Shown here in pieces: positions 45,030 to 52,007 of a DNA stretch of 60,429 nucleotides. Both the position numbers and the translations under genes were made by a program. The notes below the pieces were generated by a model. It searched no databases, was not told where the DNA came from, and was given only the letters and a program-made list of their open reading frames with translations. The stretch lies in contig NZ_BHZE01000017.1 in assembly GCF_003851885.1 (NCBI RefSeq), positions 1 through 60,429 on the forward strand, written 5' to 3'. This DNA comes from Thermaurantimonas aggregans (GTDB taxonomy: Bacteria > Bacteroidota > Bacteroidia > Flavobacteriales > Schleiferiaceae). How positions within the stretch are numbered: position 1 is the first letter of the stretch; each line of letters begins with the position of its first letter.

Positions 45030-48000
45030 ATGAGCTGTAAAAAAATTTTAGGTCTTGATTTAGGTGTAAGTTCCATTGGATGGGCTTTAATAAAAGAAGA
45101 AAACGAGAAGCCAAATGAAATCATTGGAATGGGAGTTAGAATTATTCCGCTAGACAAAGATGAAAGTGATGAATTTTCATCCGGTAATAAAATTACCAAA
45201 AATCAAAATCGAACATCAAAACGTACAGCTCGTAAAGGTTATTACCGCTACGTTTTAAGAAGAACGGCATTAACAGCTGAATTAAAAAAGCACAACATGT
45301 TTGATGAACAGCTTTTTAAAATATCTCAACTTGAATTATGGGAGTTAAGAGCCAAAGCTGTTACAGAAAAAATTAGTTTAAAAGAATTAGGACGTGTATT
45401 ATATCACCTCAACCAAAAACGTGGTTATAAATCTTCGCGCAGCGAAGAAAATGCAGATAAAAAAGATACTGATTATGTAGCAGAAGTTAAGAACAGATAT
45501 CAATTATTAAAAGAGGAAGGAAAAACCATTGGGCAAAAGTTTTTTGAAGAACTTTCAAAAAACAAACATTACCGAACAAAGCAGCAAGTATTTCCCCGTG
45601 AAGCATACATAGAAGAATTTGATGCCATTATGCAAAAACAAAAGGAATTTTATACTGATGTTTTAACTGATGCATTGATCAATCATTTGAGAGATGATAT
45701 CATATATTTTCAGCGAAAACTTAAATCACAAAAAGGATTAGTAAGTATTTGCGAATTTGAAGGATTTCATGTAAAAAATAAAGATGGTAAAGAAATATTT
45801 ACAGGACCAAAGGTAGCACATCGAAGTAATCCATTATTCCAGGTTGAAAAAATATGGGAAACAATAAATAACATTTCTATTAAAGATAAAAGAAACAATG
45901 AATTTCCGATTAGCTTAGAACAAAAACAAAAAATCTTTGAATATCTTGACAACCACGAAAAGCTTAGCCAAACAGAACTTTTTAAAATACTTGAAATAAA
46001 AGATAAAAGCGGATGGTTTGGCAATAAAATGTTAAGTAAAGGTTTGCAAGGTAATCTCACTAAAATTGCCATAAAAAATGCTTTAAACAATGATGAATTA
46101 GCTAAAAAGTGGCTAACTTTTAATTTAAACATTCAACCAACCGGAAGCAAAACATATCAATATAATCCCAATACCGGAGAAGTAATTAAAGAAATAGAAG
46201 CAAAAATAGTTTCCGAAAAATGCATTAATGAGCCCCTTTATCAATTGTGGCACACCATTTATTCCATATCCGATATTGAAGAATGTAAAAATGCACTAAT
46301 TAAAAAATTTGGTTTTGATAATGCGACTGCCGAACGCCTTGCTAAAATAGATTTTACAAAACAATCCTATGGCAATAAATCGCTTAAAGCCATACGTAAA
46401 ATTTTACCTTATTTAATGGATGGTTTTAAATATAGCGATGCTGCATCTATTGCAGGTTATAATCATTCCAACTCACTTACCAAAGACCAAGTTCTAGCTC
46501 GTCAATTATTGGATAAAATTCCATTGCTTCAAAAAAATTCGCTACGCCAACCGGTGGTTGAAAAAATACTCAACCAAATGATTCATATTGTAAACGATAT
46601 AATTGACGAAAAACGCGGTTGGGTAACAAAAGAAGAAAGAGAAAAAGGACTGTTTGAAATTAGAATAGAACTTGCACGCGAATTAAAACAAAGCAAAGAA
46701 GAACGAAACGAAACCTTTAAAAACATTAATAAAATAGAAAGAGAAAACAAAGAAATTGAAAAACGCTTGCAAGAATTAGGACTAAGAGCCACACGAAAAA
46801 ACATCATCAAGTATCGCTTATTTAACGAAATAAATGGAGAGGATAAAAAAGTAAATGCCATGTGCATTTATACCGGTAAAACATTCTCATTGACTGATGC
46901 TTTAAAGGGTAATGAAATAGATGTAGAGCATATCATTCCAAAATCATTACTTTTTGACGACTCGCAAAGCAACAAAACACTCACCTTTCGATGGATAAAC
47001 CAGGAAAAAGGCGACCGCACAGCTTATGATTACATGGCCTCAAAAGGCGAAGCGGCATTAAATGAATACATCGAACGAGTGAACAAACTTTTTAAGGATG
47101 GTATTATTAAAAAAGCAAAGCATGATAAACTATTAATGCCGGGCGATAAAATACCCAAAGATTTTATTGAACGCCAATTACGTGAATCGCAATACATAGC
47201 CCGTAAATCAAGGGAGATTTTGACACAAGTTGCCAAAAATGTATGGAGCACATCAGGTAGCGTAACCGAATATATGCGCAGATTATGGGGATGGGACGAT
47301 GTATTGATGAATTTGCAAATGCAACGGGTTAAAGAAATTATTCCCGACCCTTTAGCAGAAGGCATTACAGAAATTGTAGAATGGGAAACCCACGATGGGC
47401 AAAAACATCAAAAAGAAGTAATTAAAGATTGGACGAAACGCGATGACCATCGCCACCATGCCATTGATGCCCTAACGATAGCTTGTACAAAACAAGGTTA
47501 TATTCAGCGTATAAATACATTAAGCGCCAAAGCTACACGCGATGAATTATATAAAGCAGTGAGCGAACGAAAAGAAGAATTTCGAGAATCCTTATCATTG
47601 TTAGACAAATATTTTATCAGTCAACGGCCATTTACTACAAAAGAGGTTGAAAACAAAGCCGCAGAAATTATTGTATCATTTAAACCCGGAAAAAAAGTAG
47701 CCACCTGGGGCAAACGATTTATCAAGAAAAACGGCAAACGAATCAAAGTACAAGACCATATACTTGTACCACGTGGCCCCTTAAGCGAAGAAAGTGTGTA
47801 TGGAAAAATTAAAACCATTGAAAAAAACAAACCGGTAAAATACCTCTTTGAAAATCCTCATCTCATCTTTAAACCTTACATAAAAGAATTAGTTGAAAAG
47901 CGATTAGCAGAACACGAAGGCGATACCAAAAAGGCATTGGGCTCACTAAAAAAAGATCCTATCTATCTAGACGAAAACAAAACGATACCCTTGCAATATG

Positions 48001-48812
48001 GCACTTGCTATAAAGAGGAGTATGTATTGAAATATCCTTTAGGATATGGTCAAGGTTATCTATTTAGCGGGAAAGAAGATGATAAGAAAGCATTAAAAGT
48101 TATAGAATCAATAGTTGATAAAAAAGTAAAACAAATTGTCAAAGAAAGAATATTCCCAAATAATAAATTTGTTCCAATAAAAGATTCTTTAAATAATTTA
48201 GAAAAGAATCCAATTTATTACGATATTCTAAAGAAGATACCAATAAAAACTGTAAGATGTTTTACCGGCCTATCAGCGGTTGAACCGGTTAAATATAATA
48301 ATGATGGCCAACCTATTGCCTTTGTAAAACCCGGCAATAACCACCATATTGCCATTTACGAAGATGAGCATGGCAATAAAATACCCCACTTGTGCACCTT
48401 TTGGCATGCGGTAGAAAGAAAAAAATACGGAATTCCGGTAATAATTGAAAATCCAAAAGAAGTATGGGATAAAATTTTAAACGATAAAGAAAAATATCCG
48501 CAAAGCTTTCTGGAAAAATTGCCGGGAGATAAATGGAAAATTCATCAATATTTTCAAACCAATGAAATTTTCTTTATACCTAATGCAGAGAAAAATTTGA
48601 AGTATAGCGATTGTCTTTACAGATTGCAAAAAATGAGTATTATAGGTAATCAAATTAACTTATGGTTTAGACAAATTTTTGAAACACAAATTAAAGACGA
48701 TAAATTATCTAGTAAATCCCTGCGATTCTACAACGTTCAAAGCATCGGTGCTTTGGAAAAATTAAAATTGCAAAAAATAAGGGTAGATAGACTTGGATGT
48801 ATAATAAAATAA
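45030..48812 (+). CDS. cas9: Cas9 RNA-guided endonuclease, type II-C
   Basis: Cleaves DNA matched by crRNA:tracrRNA. RuvC-I KILGLDLGVSSIGWA (Asp10), Arg-rich bridge helix QNRTSKRTARKGYYRYVLRR (59-78), helical recognition lobe (about 90-500), RuvC-II LFEIRIELAREL (Glu547), HNH EIDVEHIIPKSL (His634) with SQSNKTL (Asn648), RuvC-III RDDHRHHAIDAL (His810, Asp813), then a C-terminal PAM-interacting region of about 400 residues. All catalytic residues are intact. 1260 aa is longer than the roughly 1050-1100 aa of Neisseria-type II-C Cas9 and shorter than many flavobacterial ones. No csn2 or cas4 is present. The gene is much AT-richer than the preceding kinase gene, which suggests acquisition by transfer. 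It ends tail-to-tail with the tracrRNA gene. Confidence 0.97.
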   Translation: MSCKKILGLDLGVSSIGWALIKEENEKPNEIIGMGVRIIPLDKDESDEFSSGNKITKNQNRTSKRTARKGYYRYVLRRTALTAELKKHNMFDEQLFKISQLELWELRAKAVTEKISLKELGRVLYHLNQKRGYKSSRSEENADKKDTDYVAEVKNRYQLLKEEGKTIGQKFFEELSKNKHYRTKQQVFPREAYIEEFDAIMQKQKEFYTDVLTDALINHLRDDIIYFQRKLKSQKGLVSICEFEGFHVKNKDGKEIFTGPKVAHRSNPLFQVEKIWETINNISIKDKRNNEFPISLEQKQKIFEYLDNHEKLSQTELFKILEIKDKSGWFGNKMLSKGLQGNLTKIAIKNALNNDELAKKWLTFNLNIQPTGSKTYQYNPNTGEVIKEIEAKIVSEKCINEPLYQLWHTIYSISDIEECKNALIKKFGFDNATAERLAKIDFTKQSYGNKSLKAIRKILPYLMDGFKYSDAASIAGYNHSNSLTKDQVLARQLLDKIPLLQKNSLRQPVVEKILNQMIHIVNDIIDEKRGWVTKEEREKGLFEIRIELARELKQSKEERNETFKNINKIERENKEIEKRLQELGLRATRKNIIKYRLFNEINGEDKKVNAMCIYTGKTFSLTDALKGNEIDVEHIIPKSLLFDDSQSNKTLTFRWINQEKGDRTAYDYMASKGEAALNEYIERVNKLFKDGIIKKAKHDKLLMPGDKIPKDFIERQLRESQYIARKSREILTQVAKNVWSTSGSVTEYMRRLWGWDDVLMNLQMQRVKEIIPDPLAEGITEIVEWETHDGQKHQKEVIKDWTKRDDHRHHAIDALTIACTKQGYIQRINTLSAKATRDELYKAVSERKEEFRESLSLLDKYFISQRPFTTKEVENKAAEIIVSFKPGKKVATWGKRFIKKNGKRIKVQDHILVPRGPLSEESVYGKIKTIEKNKPVKYLFENPHLIFKPYIKELVEKRLAEHEGDTKKALGSLKKDPIYLDENKTIPLQYGTCYKEEYVLKYPLGYGQGYLFSGKEDDKKALKVIESIVDKKVKQIVKERIFPNNKFVPIKDSLNNLEKNPIYYDILKKIPIKTVRCFTGLSAVEPVKYNNDGQPIAFVKPGNNHHIAIYEDEHGNKIPHLCTFWHAVERKKYGIPVIIENPKEVWDKILNDKEKYPQSFLEKLPGDKWKIHQYFQTNEIFFIPNAEKNLKYSDCLYRLQKMSIIGNQINLWFRQIFETQIKDDKLSSKSLRFYNVQSIGALEKLKLQKIRVDRLGCIIK

Positions 48813-48882
48813 AAAAGGGTGAGTTACCCCACCCTGTCTGTTTACACAACGGTCATTTAAGACCTTATTGTGATTTGCTTCT
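48810..48882 (-). ncRNA. tracrRNA of the type II-C locus
   Basis: On the minus strand the RNA would begin near GAAGAAGCAAATCACAAT. AAGCAAATCACAA is exactly complementary to the start of the CRISPR repeat (repeat positions 2-14), and the next U can pair with G1. The nexus-like hairpin GGTC-TTAAAT-GACC follows, then GTTGTG, a linker and the terminator stem AGGGTG/CACCCT, then six U. This order (anti-repeat, AATAAGG nexus, terminator) matches tracrRNAs of Bacteroidota II-C systems. Predicted length about 73 nt. The U-run overlaps the cas9 stop codon (48810-48812). The exact 5' end is inferred from the promoter. Confidence 0.85.
48811..48837 (-). terminator. tracrRNA terminator
   Basis: AGGGTG and CACCCT form the stem with loop GGGTAACT on the minus strand, followed by TTTTTT that overlaps the cas9 stop codon on the other strand. 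Confidence 0.82.
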
Positions 48883-48885
48883 TCG

Positions 48886-48915
48886 CAAAGGTACAATTTT
48901 TTTTAAATCGACAAA
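48886..48915 (-). promoter_or_regulatory. tracrRNA promoter (TTTG-N18-TACCTTTG)
   Basis: On the minus strand TTTG (48912-48915) is followed after 18 nt by TACCTTTG (48886-48893). This is the full Bacteroidota -33/-7 pattern. It places the transcription start at about 48880-48882, directly before the anti-repeat. Confidence 0.78.
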
Positions 48916-48975
48916 GGCGCATGGGAGAAATATTCACCCATACTCCTATGTTGAAAAATGTAATTTCATAGTACT

Positions 48976-49021
48976 ACTGCGATTTGCTTTCAATTTTTAA
49001 TATTTTTAGGTTTTTGACATC
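48976..49021 (+). repeat. Degenerate CRISPR repeat next to the phage segment
   Basis: Aligned without gaps to the 46-bp repeat of the array, it differs at six positions: 1 (G to A), 2 (T to C), 5 (T to C), 33 (G to A), 37 (C to T) and 46 (T to C). All six are transitions. Degeneration is typical of the leader-distal last repeat. Positions 2 and 33 fall in the promoter-like TTG and TATTTTTG elements that intact repeats carry, so this copy has lost both. Confidence 0.9.
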
Positions 49022-49771
49022 CTCAACCGCCTGGCCCCCACCATACTGTTTAAAAAAATTATGATGCTGCTGTGGGCCGAATTTGGCGAGCGCTTCGGCA
49101 TGCCCCTGGCCAAGGCCCGCACCAATACACGCGACCTTAACGCCGTCATCAAGCTCGAAAACTTCCTCCGCCAGATGGCCTCTAAAAGCTACGCCATCAT
49201 CGACAATGCCGAAGACCTCGAATTTATAGAAAGCGTAAAGAGCGACAGCTACAATGTGTTCGACAAGATGATCGAGCGATGCAACAGCGAAATGAGCAAA
49301 GCCATCCGCCTGCAAACCCTCACCGGCGATGCCGGCAACCGCGGAGCCCGATCCCTGGGCGAGGTGCACCTGCTGGCCGATGAAGACGTGGCCGAATACA
49401 ACCGCGACTACATCAGCGACCTGATCAACGAAACCCTGCTGCCCCAACTGGCGCAGCACGGCTTCGCCACCGAAGGGCGATACTTTCAATACGTCATCGC
49501 CAAGCAGGTGAGCGATGAGCAACACCGGCAGGATGTATGGCTCGACCAACACTTTGAAATAGACCCAGAGTTCTGGGCCGAGCGCTATGGCGTGCCCATC
49601 AGAGGGCGCAGGCAGCAGCCGGGGGCGCTGCCCGCCAATGATGTGCCGGATGCCAACGACCGCCAAATGATGGGCGCGGCTTCCATCCTGAAGCTACATG
49701 CCGACCTGCACCAATTATACCACCAACCCCACCACCACTGCACCGATGGCCAAGGATGCACTCACCGATAA
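49022..49771 (+). pseudogene. Mu gp29-like (DUF935) portal protein, 3' fragment
   Basis: Open frame of about 250 codons that continues upstream of its first ATG (49061) to the repeat border: ILNRLAPTILFKKIMMLLW... The family-typical block LNRLAPTILFK..LLWAEFGERFGMP, then the region EDLEFIESVKSDSYNVFDKMIERCNSEMSKAI (split here by nothing), LTGDAGNRGAR and HFEIDPEFWAERYGVPI are those of the C-terminal half of phage portal proteins. These form the dodecameric portal at a capsid vertex. The N-terminal half (roughly 200-250 residues) is missing because the sequence switches to CRISPR repeat. GC content is far above that of cas9. Confidence 0.8.
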
Positions 49772-51050
49772 ACAATGGAATGCGCTGGTGGAGCGTTTGG
49801 CGCACCGGTTGTGGCAAAAGCGCCACAAAGGGCTTATTGACCCGGCCACCACCCGCGCCCACGCCCAAAAGCTCATGGAAGCCGTGCAGCAAGGGCTGGG
49901 CTATGGCTATGCCGATGACCTCAGCCCCAGGCAGGCGCAAACCCTCACCGAGTTGCAACGCAACGTGTACCATTTCAGTGGCGCCAAAAACTGGCACCAA
50001 CTGCGCGAAATGAGCGCCCTGCTTACCGGTGAGGGCAAAGCCCGGTCGTTTAACGAGTTTTTATAAGGCGTAAAAGAAATTGATGCCACCTACAATCAAA
50101 ACTACCTGCGTGCCGAATACAACCACGCCATCGCCAGCGCGCAGATGACCGCCAAGTGGCAACAGATGGAAGCCAATGCCCATGCCCTGCCCTATCTGGA
50201 ATACGTGGCCGTGATGGACGGGCGCACCCGCGAAGAGCACCGCAAGCTGCACCACATCGTGCGCCACATCAGCGACCCCTTCTGGCGCACCTGGTACCCG
50301 CCCAACGGCTGGAACTGCCGCTGCAGCGTGCTGCAGTTGGACGAAGACGAAGCCGCAGGCCGACACACCCAACCACTACCCACAGAAATGCCCCCCATAC
50401 AGCCCATGTTTCGCACCAACGTGGGCATCAACCCCATGGTGTATAGCCACAAGCACCCCTATTTTGCCACCATTCCTGCTACGGTGTTGGCAAAAATTCT
50501 GGAGGCTTCGGGCGAGTTGCAAAAGTTCAACCCGGAAAGGCTGGGTGTTTTGCTGCTTGACAGATCTAAGCAGTTTACCCCGCTCGATGTTCCCGGAAGG
50601 CGAGGTAAAGTGCTGTTGCACAAACTTGTCAATACCCATGCGAGCGACTATGAAGATGTGTTAGCCGAGGCAATGTTTAAAGCATCACAAGGCAATACCG
50701 TGGAGTTATTACCTGAACTAAATACAGAAGAAGTGGAAATTTTTTACAAAAAGGTTTTCCCTAACAGCAATCATCATGGCAAGCACCCTGACTACCGACT
50801 AAACTTTACTGACTATGCTGATTTAAAATGGCCCACAGGAAAAGGTAAAAACACTTTTAAGAACAACATTGGCAGCGCAGCTAAACAATGCGAACACGCT
50901 ATTATTAAGTTGCGCCAAGTTCAAAGTTGGAAGCAACTAAAATCTGCCTGCCGCTTAAAAATGGAAAAAGATTACAAACACCTGCAATCCGTTGAAATAA
51001 TTAACGGGCAATTGCGGAGAGTTTATACAAGAAAAAAGCTGGGCTTGTAA
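49698..51050 (+). pseudogene. Mu gpF-like head-morphogenesis protein with nuclease-like C-terminus, one in-frame TAA
   Basis: One frame runs through 49698-51050, interrupted only by TAA at 50064-50066. Before it: KDALTDKQWNALVERLAHRLWQK to ARSFNEFL. After it: GVKEIDATYNQNYLRAEYNHAI, then the gpF core AMDGRTREEH-like VMDGRTREEHRKLH, PFWRTWYPPNGWNCRCSVLQ (Cys pair conserved in the family). The C-terminal part of about 180 residues (FNPERLGVLLL ... NHHGKHPDYRLNF ... YTRKKLGL) resembles BECR-fold (barnase/EndoU/colicin E5-D/RelE) toxin domains that decorate such phage proteins. It is clearly AT-richer than the N-terminal part, a mosaic joint near 50500. AAA to TAA is the simplest origin of the stop. 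It overlaps the portal frame; a later start at 49746 (MAKDALT) is possible. Confidence 0.78.
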
Positions 51051-51062
51051 AAACCCAGCTTC
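51035..51062 (-). terminator. Hairpin over the end of the phage head gene
   Basis: AAGCTGGG and CCCAGCTT flank the TAA of the head gene with a 10-nt loop. The minus strand ends in a run of T, so it would terminate minus-strand transcripts better than plus-strand ones. Confidence 0.5.
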
Positions 51063-51143
51063 AACATGGTGCCAAGCCTTAGGCTCGACTCCACGTTGCA
51101 AATATACGAACAAATTTTTTAAAAGTTCAAAACCCCAAAAAAT

Positions 51144-51194
51144 ATGCCCATTAAACACAGCGGGCTACCGCCCGAAAAATGGATAGCCGAAGCG
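51144..51194 (+). pseudogene. 5' end of a third phage reading frame cut by the CRISPR repeat
   Basis: ATG 51144 opens MPIKHSGLPPEKWIAEA, 17 codons with the style of the phage segment. It then runs into the repeat and hits TGA at 51234. Not recognised. It shows that the phage sequence continues coding up to the repeat border. Confidence 0.45.
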
Positions 51195-51542
51195 GTTGTG
51201 ATTTGCTTTCAATTTTTAATATTTTTGGGTCTTTGACATTACTATATCAAGTAAGTATTTTTTTTTTGCGTTGTGATTTGCTTTCAATTTTTAATATTTT
51301 TGGGTCTTTGACATTGTTCTTACATAACCTTTTCGTTTTTCATATGTTGTGATTTGCTTTCAATTTTTAATATTTTTGGGTCTTTGACATTACACCCGCC
51401 GGTACCATTTTATTTAACTATGTTGTGATTTGCTTTCAATTTTTAATATTTTTGGGTCTTTGACATTAACCTATTACGGATATTAAAATTACTTTTGTTG
51501 TGATTTGCTTTCAATTTTTAATATTTTTGGGTCTTTGACATT
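51195..51542 (+). CRISPR. CRISPR array, five identical 46-bp repeats, four spacers
   Basis: Repeats at 51195-51240, 51270-51315, 51346-51391, 51422-51467 and 51497-51542, all identical (start GTTGTGATTTGC, end CTTTGACATT). Spacers of 29, 30, 30 and 29 nt: 51241-51269, 51316-51345, 51392-51421, 51468-51496. The 5' part of the repeat pairs with the tracrRNA, so crRNAs run on the plus strand. Each repeat contains TTG (positions 2-4), 21 nt, then TATTTTTG (26-33), a Bacteroidota-type promoter firing into the following spacer. With the degenerate copy at 48976, the array is interrupted by phage DNA. Identical repeats next to cas2 and a degenerate one at the far end put the leader on the cas2 side. 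Confidence 0.97.
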
Positions 51543-51655
51543 AGAACTCTATTTATAAAACTGATTATCAAAGACATGCGCTAAAAATAGGATTCAAAAT
51601 CCGTCGCCATTTTGGCTTCGGATTTTGAATTTAACTAAAAAAATACCCTTCTAGA
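51543..51655. promoter_or_regulatory. Leader region between the array and cas2, with an inverted repeat
   Basis: 113 bp, AT-rich. It holds a perfect 12-bp inverted repeat: ATTCAAAATCCG (51592-51603) and CGGATTTTGAAT (51619-51630), loop 15 nt. On the minus strand a T-rich stretch follows, so it may terminate the cas1-cas2 transcript. As the segment next to the newest repeat it is also the likely leader read by Cas1-Cas2 during spacer insertion. Confidence 0.6.
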
Positions 51656-52003
51656 TTAAAACAGTTCTAATTGGAGTTGTACCACCCTTTGCCCTGGATT
51701 TTTCTCTGCTTTTTTCTGGCCGAGTAAAAATTCCATCATTCCAAATTGCTTATCTGTAATTTCAAAAAGAATAATGTTTCCTTTTTCGGGCAAGATGTTT
51801 TTAACACGCTTCTTGTGTACCTCCAGGTTTTCGCGACTGGCACAATGCCTGGCATAGATGGAGTATTGAATCATCATAAAGCCATCCTTGAGCAGTTCTT
51901 TGCGGAAGAGGGAATATGCCTTTCGATCGGCTTTGGTATTGGTGGGCAAATCAAAATATACAAACAGCCACATGACTCGATAGGCATTTAGTCGGGTATT
52001 CAT
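51656..52003 (-). CDS. cas2: Cas2
   Basis: Spacer-acquisition subunit that bridges Cas1 dimers. I set the start at ATG 52003 (MNTRLNAYRVMWLFVYFDLPT); the longer frame to 52090 reads into the cas1 coding region. The 115 aa show the ferredoxin-like pattern: WLFVYFDLPTNTKADRKAY (Asp18), GFMMIQYSIYARHCAS, VKNILPEKGNIILFEITDKQF, which is the type II Cas2 form. cas1 ends 4 bp upstream, so the two genes are one transcript. Both run opposite to cas9, unlike the usual cas9-cas1-cas2 operon. Confidence 0.95.
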   Translation of the reverse strand: MNTRLNAYRVMWLFVYFDLPTNTKADRKAYSLFRKELLKDGFMMIQYSIYARHCASRENLEVHKKRVKNILPEKGNIILFEITDKQFGMMEFLLGQKKAEKNPGQRVVQLQLELF

Positions 52004-52007
52004 CTGA

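Larger units (their letters stand above)
49022..51194 (+). mobile_element. Mu-like phage segment occupying a spacer slot of the CRISPR array
   Basis: 2173 bp of mostly GC-rich sequence between the degenerate repeat and the first intact repeat. It contains, in Mu gene order, the C-terminal part of a DUF935 (gp29-like) portal protein, a gpF/gp30-like head-morphogenesis gene with one in-frame TAA, and the first 17 codons of a third frame. Portal homology begins at the very first codons after the repeat, and the third frame runs straight into the repeat at 51195. The borders therefore coincide with repeat borders within a base or so. No Mu-type terminal repeats, transposase or integrase are present. 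The segment may be a chimeric join in the assembly or a real recombinant. Confidence 0.85.

Noticed and set aside
48797-49000. 67-codon plus-strand frame after cas9, considered as a possible anti-CRISPR or small cas gene
   Set aside because: It overlaps the tracrRNA gene, its promoter and the degenerate repeat, which explain the sequence better.
49052-49060. A-rich PAM read from the phage sequence after the presumed first spacer
   Set aside because: It depends on the unproven spacer border and on one example only; A/T-rich sequence is too common here to support a PAM call.
49022-51194. Phage segment as a functional accessory gene set of the CRISPR locus
   Set aside because: Both outer genes are truncated at repeat borders and the middle one has a stop codon. 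A fragment or chimera is simpler than a functional cassette.
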